Below, in pieces: positions 56,957 through 64,000 of a stretch of 64,000 nucleotides of DNA. The DNA is from Pseudomonas sp. 8O (GTDB lineage Bacteria > Pseudomonadota > Gammaproteobacteria > Pseudomonadales > Pseudomonadaceae). How positions within the stretch are numbered: position 1 is the stretch's first letter; each line of letters starts with the position of its first letter. The notes beneath the pieces were generated by a model. It saw nothing but the letters and a program-made list of their open reading frames with translations. It searched no databases and was not told where the DNA came from. The DNA is taken from NCBI RefSeq assembly GCF_902506495.1, contig NZ_LR733265.1, positions 622,098-686,097 on the forward strand, in the 5' to 3' direction. The translations under genes were made by a program, and so were the position numbers.

Positions 56957-57034
56957 GCAAAGCGCCGTTCAAGACTCGTGGGCTAAAGCGGATCGCCGTC
57001 CGACCCACCCTACGAGCTGAAGCGCCCGCACGGG

Positions 57035-58063
57035 CTACGTCTCCCGGCTTTCCTGCTCCAGCAACCGCCGTTTGCGCTGCAGTCCCCAGCGGTAGCCGCT
57101 GAGGCTACCATCGCTGGCCACCACGCGGTGGCAGGGCAGCAGCAGGCCGATGGCGTTGCTGGCGCAGGCCCGGGCAACCGCCCGCGGGTGACTGCGCAAC
57201 TGCCCGGCCAACTCGGCGTAGCTGCGGGTCTCGCCTCTGGGGATGTTCTGCAGCGCCTGCCAGACGCGCTGTTGAAAGGCCGTACCACGAATGTCCAGAG
57301 GCAGATGAGCGGCACGCTCGGGCTCCTGCAATTGCGCCAGCACTTGCTGCAGCCAGTTGCGCAGACCCAGTTCATCTTCTTCGAGTTGGGCGGCGGCGAA
57401 GCGCTGTTGCAGCTCGCTGCGTAGTGCTGTCGGCTCGTCGCCGAACAACAGTGCACAAACGCCTCTGTCGCTGGTGGCCAGTAGCACCTGCCCGAGCGGG
57501 CAGGGGGCGATGCTGTAGCGCAGGCGCTCGCCGGCACCACGTTGGCGGCGCTGAGCGGGGCTCATGGCCTGGGGTTGTTCATACAGCGCGCGGGTCCCGG
57601 AATAGCCGGCAGCCAAGGCGGCATCGAGCACGCTATCCGCTGCACCCAGTTGCGCCTCCAGACGCTGGCGCCGCTGCGCCGCCGCCCAGGCATTGGGCGT
57701 CATCCCGGTGCGCGCCTTGAACGCCCGGGCCAGATGCGATGGCGACAGGCCGATGCGTGCCGCCAGCTGTGGCAGCGTCAGGTGTTGCTCGCCATTCAGA
57801 AGCTCACAGGCGGCCGCAACCAGCGTATCGAGTTGCTGAGCCGGACTTTGCCCCTGCGGTGAGCAGCGCCTGCACGGGCGAAAGCCAGCTGCCTCGGCAC
57901 TGGCGGCATCGGCATGGAAGCTGACGTTGTCGCGCCGTGGCCGCCGCGCAGGGCAGTTCGGCCGGCAATAGATGCCGGTGCTGCGTACGGTGAAAACGAA
58001 GCGTCCGTCGAACGTCTCATCACGTTCGCAAACGGCCTGCCAACAGCGTTCCTGGTCGAGCAT
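57035..58063 (-). CDS. ada: Ada: bifunctional transcriptional activator/DNA repair methyltransferase
   Basis: A 342-residue three-domain protein. The N-terminal Zn domain has CRPNCPARRP and CRRCSP, where one Cys accepts a methyl group from phosphotriesters. The AraC-type helix-turn-helix (about residues 85-170) includes LPQLAARIGLSPSHLARAFK. The C-terminal O6-methylguanine transferase has RGTAFQQRVWQALQNIPRGE and the acceptor Cys in LLPCHRVV (about residue 309). Methylation of the N-terminal domain turns it into an activator of the adaptive response. No alkA or alkB lies beside it. Confidence 0.94.
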   Translation of the reverse strand: MLDQERCWQAVCERDETFDGRFVFTVRSTGIYCRPNCPARRPRRDNVSFHADAASAEAAGFRPCRRCSPQGQSPAQQLDTLVAAACELLNGEQHLTLPQLAARIGLSPSHLARAFKARTGMTPNAWAAAQRRQRLEAQLGAADSVLDAALAAGYSGTRALYEQPQAMSPAQRRQRGAGERLRYSIAPCPLGQVLLATSDRGVCALLFGDEPTALRSELQQRFAAAQLEEDELGLRNWLQQVLAQLQEPERAAHLPLDIRGTAFQQRVWQALQNIPRGETRSYAELAGQLRSHPRAVARACASNAIGLLLPCHRVVASDGSLSGYRWGLQRKRRLLEQESRET

Positions 58064-58234
58064 GGAGCAGCCCTTCTGCTAGCGATCTTGCTGATAATTG
58101 TCGACTGCGTTCGCTGTCCTGCCAATCCGCATTGCACTTTCAAAGCTCTGCCGAGGTCATTTGTACGACGGCGTGAGCGCAACTTCAGCCCAGCGCCTTT
58201 AATGATGGATAAGCAGGTGCCAACGGAGATCGCC

Positions 58235-59407
58235 ATGCGCGGGATGCTCGATAGGCTGGAGCAGGAGCTGATTCTGGTTGTGGACGATGCAGTCGATGCG
58301 CGCCAGCGCCTCGGCGCGCTTTTGGTCGACCGTTATCAGGTGCGGCTGGTTGGCAGCAAGGAGGCGCTACACGCCGCCAGGTCGCGGCCGCAGCCAGACC
58401 TGATTCTGCTGGGCTGGCAGGACGATTACGCGCTCTGTCGCGGGCTCAGAACCGATCCGCAGACCTGTCATATCCCGCTGATCCTGGTCACCGGTCGCAG
58501 CGATGCCGCCGACGAGCAGTTGGGCTTCGACCTTGGCGCCGCCGACTACATAACCAAACCGGTCAGCGCGCCCATCGTGCTCGCGCGCGTTCGAGCGCAG
58601 TTGCAGGTCAAGGCAGCCACCGATTACCTGCGTGACAAGAGCGAGTATCTGGAACTCGAGGTCAAGCGTCGCACGCGCGATATCCAGAACCTGCAGGATG
58701 TCACCATCGAGGCCATGGCCAGCGTTGCGGTCATGCGTGACAACCCGAGCAGTCGTCGCCTGGAGCGTATCGAGCGCTACATGACCTGTCTGACCGCTGC
58801 ATTCGCGCGGCAGCAGCCGGCCTTGTCGGCGTCTCTGAGCGAGGAGCGCATCGCCCAGTTGGGCAAGTCGGCCATGTTGCATGTGATCGACCGGCTGACC
58901 CTTCCGGATCGCGTGCTGCTCAATCATGGCGAACCGGATGAAAATGACCTGCGCCTGCTGAGCGAGGGGGTGATCGCCGGACGGGATGCGTTGCAGCGAG
59001 CCGAGCGCAAGCTGGGCAGCGTCACCGATTTTCTTTCCGATGCCAAAGACATCGTCTACGGCCAACATGAGCGTTGGGACGGCAAAGGCTATCCGCAGGG
59101 GTTGTCAGGCGAGCAGATTCCGCTTTCGGCGCGTCTGATGGCGTTGGTGGGCCACTTCGAAGAGCTGAGCTGCCGACATCCTTACCGACCGCCAATCAGC
59201 CCTGCGCAGGCGGTGGCGCAGATCAGCGCGGCCAGCGGCACGCGCTTCGACCCAATGGTGGTGTTGGCCTTCGTCGAAGCCACGGCGGAGTTCCTGCATA
59301 TCGCCGAAGCTCTGGCTGACGACGCCGCTGCGGTCGGCGTGGAGTTGCAGCGGCTGGAGGACTCGCTGGCAGAAAACATCGAGTTGACGCTGCCGCCGAC
59401 GCCATGA
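58235..59407 (+). CDS. Response-regulator-like protein with degenerate REC and HD-GYP domains
   Basis: About 390 residues from the ATG at 58235, which has GGAG seven bases upstream (an ATG at 58202 would add 11 residues). The N-terminal receiver-like domain starts LILVVDDAVDARQ, but the phospho-acceptor position reads PDLILLGWQDD (Gly instead of Asp). The Lys (ITKPVSAP) is kept. A coiled coil (LELEVKRRTRDIQ) leads to an HD-GYP-like domain. The usual HDIGK reads HVIDR, the first His is missing, but HERWDGKGYPQGLSGEQIPL is retained. Both domains are therefore probably inactive as phosphoacceptor and c-di-GMP phosphodiesterase. A role in binding or scaffolding is inference. Confidence 0.85.
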   Translation: MRGMLDRLEQELILVVDDAVDARQRLGALLVDRYQVRLVGSKEALHAARSRPQPDLILLGWQDDYALCRGLRTDPQTCHIPLILVTGRSDAADEQLGFDLGAADYITKPVSAPIVLARVRAQLQVKAATDYLRDKSEYLELEVKRRTRDIQNLQDVTIEAMASVAVMRDNPSSRRLERIERYMTCLTAAFARQQPALSASLSEERIAQLGKSAMLHVIDRLTLPDRVLLNHGEPDENDLRLLSEGVIAGRDALQRAERKLGSVTDFLSDAKDIVYGQHERWDGKGYPQGLSGEQIPLSARLMALVGHFEELSCRHPYRPPISPAQAVAQISAASGTRFDPMVVLAFVEATAEFLHIAEALADDAAAVGVELQRLEDSLAENIELTLPPTP

Positions 59408-59457
59408 CGCGGCGCCGGCTCAATCCATCGCTTGAGACCGGCAGCCGACATTTGCCT

Positions 59458-59480
59458 GTAGGGTGCGCCGTGCGCACCGC
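59458..59480. repeat. Interspersed repeat unit (GTAGGGTGCGCCGTGCGCACC)
   Basis: A single copy identical to the units at 11033 and 13329, in the gap between convergent genes. Confidence 0.75.
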
Positions 59481-59512
59481 GAGAGTCTACCGCGCGGCGC
59501 CATACCTGAGAG

Positions 59513-60484
59513 CTAGTCGACGATCCGCTCCACATGATGGCAGGCCACCTGCCGCGTATCGATCAGACGCAGCTCCGGGCGCTCGCTACGGCAGCGCTCG
59601 TCGGCATGTGGGCAGCGCTTGTGGAAGGCGCAGCCGGACGGCGGGTTCAACGGATTGGGCAACTCACCGCTGATCTTCATCCGTGGCTTGTCCGGGTCCG
59701 GATGAATCGCCGGCGTCGCCGACAGCAGGGCGCGGGTGTAGGGATGCAGCGGACGCGCGTAGAGCGCTTCGGCCGGGCCCATCTCCACCGGGCGGCCAAG
59801 GTACATCACCAGCACGTCGTCGGCGACATGACGCACCACAGCCAGGTTGTGCGAGATGAACACGTAGCCGGTCTGGTACTGCTCCTGCAGATCCATGAAC
59901 AGGTTGAGTACCTGGGCCTGGATCGACACATCCAGCGCCGAGGTCGGTTCGTCCGCCACCAGCACTTGCGGTTGCAGCATCATGGCGCGGGCCAGGGCGA
60001 TGCGCTGGCGCTGGCCGCCGGAGAACATGTGCGGGTAGCGTTGATAGTGCTCCGGGCGCAGCCCCACCTGCTGCATCATCGCCTGCACCTTTTCACGGCG
60101 CTCGGCGCGCGACAGGTGGGTGTTGATCAGCAGCGGTTCGGCCAGTTGGTCACCGATCTTCTGTCGCGGATTGAGCGAGGCATAGGGGTTCTGGAACACC
60201 ATCTGCACGTCGCGGCGCAGCTGTTTGCGCTCGGTATGGCTGGCGCCGGTCACTTCGCGCCCGGCGATCTGCAGGCTACCGGAGCTGGGCTCTTCGATCA
60301 GGGTCAGGGCGCGGGCCAGGGTGGACTTGCCGCAGCCGGACTCGCCAACCACTGCCAGGGTCTTGCCGGCCTGCAGGCTGAATGACACGCCGTTGAGTGC
60401 CTGCACCAACGCTGCCGGTTTGAACAGACCACGGGAGACGCTGTAGTGACGGGTCAGCTCACGGGCTTGAAGTACGGTGCTCAT
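59513..60484 (-). CDS. dppF: Dipeptide ABC transporter ATPase DppF
   Basis: A 323-residue ATPase of the oligopeptide group. Walker A is GESGCGKSTLARAL, the signature FSGGQRQRIALARAM, Walker B VLVADEPTSALDVS and the switch His is in FISHNLAVV. The C-terminal extension has the Cys-rich oligopeptide/dipeptide motif (PPSGCAFHKRCPHADERC), which can hold an Fe-S cluster. The start ATG at 60484 overlaps the stop of dppD by one base. It is the last gene of the operon and pairs with DppD. Confidence 0.92.
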   Translation of the reverse strand: MSTVLQARELTRHYSVSRGLFKPAALVQALNGVSFSLQAGKTLAVVGESGCGKSTLARALTLIEEPSSGSLQIAGREVTGASHTERKQLRRDVQMVFQNPYASLNPRQKIGDQLAEPLLINTHLSRAERREKVQAMMQQVGLRPEHYQRYPHMFSGGQRQRIALARAMMLQPQVLVADEPTSALDVSIQAQVLNLFMDLQEQYQTGYVFISHNLAVVRHVADDVLVMYLGRPVEMGPAEALYARPLHPYTRALLSATPAIHPDPDKPRMKISGELPNPLNPPSGCAFHKRCPHADERCRSERPELRLIDTRQVACHHVERIVD

Positions 60485-61458
60485 CAGGCCACCTCCGTCG
60501 TGGGGACAAGAGGAAAGAAGCAGCGCGCGGCGCCTCGCTCGTGTGCGTCCAGCGTCGGGCGCTCGTCGCGGCAACGTGGCTGCACATAGGGGCAGCGCGG
60601 TGACAGCAGGCAGCCCTGTGGGCGGTCATAGCGGCCGGGGACGATACCGGGCAGGGTCGCCAGGCGACGAGCGCCGGCGCTATGTTCGGGGATCGCCTTG
60701 AGCAACGCTTCGGTGTACGGATGGCTGGGGGCATCGAACAGGGTCGGCACCTGGCCCAGCTCCACCGCTTGCCCGGCGTACATCACGCAGACGCGCTGGG
60801 CGGTTTCGGCCACCACGGCGAGGTCGTGGGTGATCAGCACCAGGGCCATGCCCTGGTCGCGCTGCAGATCCAGCAGCAGTTCCATGATCTGCGCCTGGAT
60901 GGTCACGTCCAGCGCAGTGGTGGGTTCGTCGGCGATCAGCAGCTTGGGTTCGGCGGCAATCGCCATGGCGATTGCCACGCGCTGACTCATACCTCCGGAG
61001 AGCTGATGCGGGTAGGCATCGAGGCGACTGGCGGCGCCGGGTATCTCGACCCTTTCGAGCAGCTCAAGGGCGCGAGCACGCGCCGCTTTACCTTTCAGGC
61101 CGAGGTGCTGGTGCAGCACTTCCTCGATCTGGAAACCCACGGTATAGCTGGGGTTGAGCGCTGTCATCGGGTCCTGGAAGACCATGGACAGGTCCTTGCC
61201 GACGATACGCCGACGCTGCCGGCCCTTCAGACGCAGCATGTCGGTGTTGTCGAACTGCATGCAGTCGGCCTGGACGATGCCGGGCGCGTCGATCAGGCCC
61301 ATCAGCGCCATCATGGTCACCGACTTGCCGGAGCCGGACTCGCCGACGATGGCCAGCACTTCGCCCTTTTCCACACTGAGGTCGAGCCCGTCGACCACCG
61401 GCACGGCGTCGGCCGCGCCAAAGCGCACCGACAGGTTGCGGATATCCAGCAGGCTCAT
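60484..61458 (-). CDS. dppD: Dipeptide ABC transporter ATPase DppD
   Basis: A 324-residue ATPase. Walker A is [16 protein letters not shown], the signature [15 protein letters not shown], Walker [15 protein letters not shown] and the switch His is in LITHDLAVV. The C-terminal [14 protein letters not shown] motif marks the dipeptide/oligopeptide ATPases. It lies 102 bases after dppC on the same strand; that gap contains interspersed repeats. With DppF it energises uptake of di- and tripeptides. Confidence 0.92.
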   Translation of the reverse strand: MSLLDIRNLSVRFGAADAVPVVDGLDLSVEKGEVLAIVGESGSGKSVTMMALMGLIDAPGIVQADCMQFDNTDMLRLKGRQRRRIVGKDLSMVFQDPMTALNPSYTVGFQIEEVLHQHLGLKGKAARARALELLERVEIPGAASRLDAYPHQLSGGMSQRVAIAMAIAAEPKLLIADEPTTALDVTIQAQIMELLLDLQRDQGMALVLITHDLAVVAETAQRVCVMYAGQAVELGQVPTLFDAPSHPYTEALLKAIPEHSAGARRLATLPGIVPGRYDRPQGCLLSPRCPYVQPRCRDERPTLDAHERGAARCFFPLVPTTEVA

Positions 61459-61479
61459 GGTGTGGTCTCCAGTCCGCTG

Positions 61480-61533
61480 TGGTGCGCGCGGCGCACCCTA
61501 CGGGGCCGTGCAGTAGGGTGCGCCATGCGCACC
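61480..61533. repeat. Interspersed repeat pair between dppC and dppD
   Basis: GGTGCGCGCGGCGCACCCTAC and GTAGGGTGCGCCATGCGCACC (each shown in part) form an inverted pair within the operon. Confidence 0.75.
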
Positions 61534-61560
61534 GAGATCATCTTGTGCATATGGGCCTCC

Positions 61561-62460
61561 TCAGATGGCGTTCTTCAGTTTCGGGTCAAGGGCGTCGCGC
61601 AGGCCGTCGCCCATCAGGTTGATCGCCAGCACGCTGAGCAGAATCGCCAGGCCAGGCAGACTTACGACCCACCAGGCGCGTTCGATGTAGTCGCGCGCCG
61701 ACGCGAGCATGGTGCCCCACTCGGGTGTCGGCGGTTGTACGCCGAGGCCCAGAAAACCCAGCGCGGCGGCGTCGAGAATCGCCGAGGAAAAACTCAGAGT
61801 GGCCTGCACGATCAGCGGCGCCATGCAGTTGGGCAGCACGGTGAAGAACATCAGCCGTGGCAGGCTGGCGCCGGCCAGTTGTGCGGCGGTGACGTAGTCG
61901 CGGTTCAGTTCACCCATCACGGCCGCACGGGTCAGGCGTACGTAGGAGGGCAGCGAGACGATGGCGATGGCGAAAATGGTGTTGATCAGCCCTGGGCCGA
62001 GGATCGCGACGATGGCCACTGCCAGCAGCAGCGACGGCAGCGCCAGCATGATGTCCATCAGGCGCATGATGCCGGGGCCGAGCAGGCGCGGGAAGAAGCC
62101 GGCGACCAGACCCAGCAGGATGCCGGGAATCAGCGACAGCACCACCGAAGCCAGGCCGATCAGCAGCGACAGGCGTGCTCCGTGGATCAGGCGCGAGAGC
62201 AGGTCGCGACCCAGCTCGTCGGTGCCGAGCAGGAAGCGCCACTGACCGCCTTCCAGCCAGACCGGCGGGGTGAGCAGGAAATCTCGGTACTGCTCGCTCG
62301 GATGATGCGGCGCGACCCAGGGCGCGAACAGTGCGCAGAACACCATCAGCAGCATGAAGCCGAGGCCACAGACAGCGCCCTTGTTGTGACTGAAGGCTTG
62401 CCAGAACTCTTTCAGTGGCGAGGGGTAGAGCAGGCTCTGGTCTAGGCTGGTGACTGTCAT
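61561..62460 (-). CDS. dppC: Dipeptide ABC transporter permease DppC
   Basis: A 299-residue permease of the DppC/OppC family, with an N-terminal cytoplasmic leader (PLKEFWQAFSHNKGAVCGLG) and six transmembrane helices. The periplasmic loop has LLGTDELGRDLLSRLIHGAR, a strong family mark. The ATPase-contact EAA loop is in AAQLAGASLPRLMFFTVLPN. The start at 62460 is the family start; the frame extends to 62571 through repeat sequence only. It pairs with DppB to form the pore. Confidence 0.92.
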   Translation of the reverse strand: MTVTSLDQSLLYPSPLKEFWQAFSHNKGAVCGLGFMLLMVFCALFAPWVAPHHPSEQYRDFLLTPPVWLEGGQWRFLLGTDELGRDLLSRLIHGARLSLLIGLASVVLSLIPGILLGLVAGFFPRLLGPGIMRLMDIMLALPSLLLAVAIVAILGPGLINTIFAIAIVSLPSYVRLTRAAVMGELNRDYVTAAQLAGASLPRLMFFTVLPNCMAPLIVQATLSFSSAILDAAALGFLGLGVQPPTPEWGTMLASARDYIERAWWVVSLPGLAILLSVLAINLMGDGLRDALDPKLKNAI

Positions 62461-62513
62461 GGGCGCACCTCGCGTAGGGTGGATGACGTTTTTTTCATCC
62501 AGCGTGAAGAGGT

Positions 62514-62576
62514 TGTAGGGTGCGCTGTGCGCACCACGTGTCGACTCTCTGCATTGGTGCGCACGGCGCACCCTAC
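62514..62576. repeat. Interspersed repeat pair between dppB and dppC
   Basis: GTAGGGTGCGCTGTGCGCACC and its inverted partner GGTGCGCACGGCGCACCCTAC (each shown in part) fill most of the 150-base gap within the operon. Confidence 0.78.
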
Positions 62577-62610
62577 GAGTTCGGTCAGTGTGTTCTTCAT
62601 CGCGCCGTCC

Positions 62611-63621
62611 CTATTTCTGATGGCGAATACGTGGATTGGCCAGGCCATAGAGGATGTCCACGGTGAAGTTGACCAGGATCACCAGGCAGGCGATCAGCAA
62701 GATGCCGTTCTGCACCACCGGGTAGTCGCGGGCGCCGATGGCTTCGATCAGCCATTTGCCGATACCCGGCCAGGAGAAGATGGTTTCGGTCAGTACGGCG
62801 CCGGCGAGCAGGGCGCCGACCTGCAGGCCGAACACGGTCAGCACCGGGATCAAGGCATTGCGCAGACCATGGACGAACACCACGCGCGTCGGCGACAGGC
62901 CCTTGGCCCGCGCGGTGCGAATGTAGTCCTCGCGCAGCACTTCGAGCATGGCAGAGCGGGTCATCCGTGCGATCACTGCCAGCGGAATGGTGCCGAGCAC
63001 GATGGCGGGCAGGATCAGATGGTGCAGGGCATCGACGAAGGCACCTTGCTCTTCGGAAAGCAGCGTGTCGATCAGCATGAAGCCGGTGACCGGCGGGATG
63101 TCGTAGAGCAGGTCGATACGCCCGGACACCGGCGTCCAGCCCAGACCCACCGAGAAGAACATGATCAGCAGCAAGCCCCACCAGAAGATCGGCATCGAAT
63201 AGCCGGTCAGCGAGATGCCCATCACGCCATGGTCGAACAGCGAACCGCGCTTGAGTGCCGCGATGACCCCGGCGATCACCCCCAGAGTGCCGGCGAACAG
63301 CAGGGCGGCCAATGCCAGTTCGACGGTGGCGGGAAACAGGGTGAGGAACTCTTTCCATACGCTTTCGCGCGAGCGCAGCGATTCGCCGAGATTGCCGCTG
63401 GCGAGCTGGCCGATGTAGTCGAAATATTGCGCATATAGTGGCTTGTTCAGCCCCAGGCGCTCCATGGCCTGAGCGTGCATTTCCGGATCGACGCGGCGTT
63501 CGCCCATCATCACTTCCACCGGGTCACCGGGGATCAGGCGAATCAACGCGAAGGTCAGCAGGGTGACGCCGAAGAAGGTTGGGATCAGCAAGCCCAGGCG
63601 GCGTGCAATGAAGCTCAGCAT
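62611..63621 (-). CDS. dppB: Dipeptide ABC transporter permease DppB
   Basis: A 336-residue permease of the DppB family with six helices. The N-terminal segment is MLSFIARRLGLLIPTFFGVT, followed by LIRLIPGDPVEVMMGERRVD. The EAA loop is in RTARAKGLSPTRVVFVHGLR. The C-terminal region has ETIFSWPGIGKWLIEAI. It is the first permease gene after dppA, across a 148-base gap containing a hairpin. Confidence 0.93.
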   Translation of the reverse strand: MLSFIARRLGLLIPTFFGVTLLTFALIRLIPGDPVEVMMGERRVDPEMHAQAMERLGLNKPLYAQYFDYIGQLASGNLGESLRSRESVWKEFLTLFPATVELALAALLFAGTLGVIAGVIAALKRGSLFDHGVMGISLTGYSMPIFWWGLLLIMFFSVGLGWTPVSGRIDLLYDIPPVTGFMLIDTLLSEEQGAFVDALHHLILPAIVLGTIPLAVIARMTRSAMLEVLREDYIRTARAKGLSPTRVVFVHGLRNALIPVLTVFGLQVGALLAGAVLTETIFSWPGIGKWLIEAIGARDYPVVQNGILLIACLVILVNFTVDILYGLANPRIRHQK

Positions 63622-63715
63622 GGCGGTGGGTAACTCCTAATCAGAACGGTATCGAGCCGCCTGGAATTCTGGCGATTCCTTCGAGCACGTTGCAGGTTAG
63701 CTGTTCGATCACGAC

Positions 63716-63740
63716 ATGACCCGGGCGTTTGCCCGGGGCG
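63716..63740 (-). terminator. Hairpin between dppA and dppB
   Basis: CCCGGGC and GCCCGGG pair around a short loop, just after the dppA stop. On the minus strand no T run follows, so it may act as an attenuator or RNA 3'-end stabiliser rather than a full terminator. Confidence 0.55.
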
Positions 63741-63769
63741 TCGTTTGGGGGCGCTCGCACAGCCGGCTA

Positions 63770-64000
63770 TCAGTTGTTGCTGACACCGATGAAGCTGTTG
63801 CGACCGAAGGGACTGATCTGGAAGCCTTTGACGCTGGTGCGCATCGGTTGGTAGACCGTGGAGTGAGCGATCGGCGTGATCGGCACTTCGCGCTTGAGAA
63901 CCACCTGGGCCTGACGATACAGCTCACTGCGTTGTTCCTGATCGGTCACGCGCTTGGCGGCGACCACCAGCTTGTCGTATTCGCTGTCGCACCACTTGGA
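63770..64000 (-). CDS. dppA: Dipeptide-binding protein DppA (3' part, truncated by window edge)
   Basis: The reading frame is open to the end of the window, and only the last 76 residues are present. The sequence SKWCDSEYDKLVVAAKRVTD, then ITPIAHSTVYQPMR and FQISPFGRNSFIGVSNN, matches the C-terminus of DppA/OppA-type solute-binding proteins. It is the periplasmic receptor for the dppBCDF system. Its 5' end, signal peptide and promoter lie outside the window. A GTG at 63967 is in frame but internal. Confidence 0.88.
   Translation of the reverse strand, partial: SKWCDSEYDKLVVAAKRVTDQEQRSELYRQAQVVLKREVPITPIAHSTVYQPMRTSVKGFQISPFGRNSFIGVSNN

Overview
The window is a stretch of a Pseudomonas-like gammaproteobacterial chromosome. 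The evidence is the high G+C content, dense REP elements, an amiE-amiB pair, speC next to piuA/piuC-type genes, the copA-cueR/copZ arrangement, dppBCDF and typical Pseudomonas housekeeping genes (prfC, trmA, ada, cobB). Repeat families interspersed between genes suggest the P. mendocina/oleovorans/alcaligenes side of the genus, but that is an inference. I see no tRNA or rRNA genes, CRISPR array, prophage or integron. The only mobile-element-related gene is a REP-associated (RAYT) transposase.

Region 1 (3-2148): the 3' end of a membrane protein of unknown function, a CobB-type sirtuin and a small secreted protein. Region 2 (2293-16085) is a short-chain amide/urea utilisation locus. A minus-strand pair encodes a very large sensor kinase with an NCS1 permease-like N-terminus and a LuxR-type response regulator. 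Divergent from it run a five-gene UrtABCDE-type ABC importer, formamidase fmdA, fmdB, aliphatic amidase amiE and an AmiB-like AAA+ ATPase. A 16-bp near-palindrome (TACG-N8-CGTA) occurs twice before the transporter and once before fmdA at matching distances, so it is a candidate operator for the response regulator. REP pairs and other repeats lie between successive genes of the transporter cluster.

Region 3 (16156-18305): RAYT flanked by REP pairs, then prfC. Region 4 (18542-28435) is an iron-acquisition island: a PepSY/flavodoxin reductase, a PfeRS-like two-component system, a TonB-dependent receptor, a FecBCDE-type ABC importer and a DUF2218 protein, with Fur-box-like sequences before three of the genes. 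Region 5 (28818-37156): speC, then piuA- and piuC-type genes, an FMN alpha-hydroxyacid oxidase and a third TonB-dependent receptor on the opposite strand. Together these genes would import ferric siderophores, reduce the iron and adjust receptor expression to siderophore presence.

Region 6 (37385-41091): pxpA, a second DUF2218 gene, an NAD(P)-binding oxidoreductase divergent from a LysR regulator, and a RIO-type kinase. Region 7 (41247-44842) is a copper module: copA-cueR on the minus strand and copZ on the plus strand, each promoter carrying a clear CueR-type palindrome. Region 8 (44855-51154): a TetR regulator divergent from a two-gene RND efflux system, then a Bcr/CflA-type MFS pump. Region 9 (51164-59407) mixes a zinc metallopeptidase, a DUF411 protein, small membrane proteins, trmA, an NCS2 purine permease, a DJ-1/PfpI protein, ada and a response-regulator-like protein with degenerate REC and HD-GYP domains. 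Region 10 (59513-64000) is a dipeptide transporter operon, dppA(partial)BCDF, on the minus strand.

The most interesting items are the permease-fused sensor kinase with its candidate operators, the RAYT/REP system with heavy REP invasion of the amide operon, and the doubly degenerate REC/HD-GYP protein.
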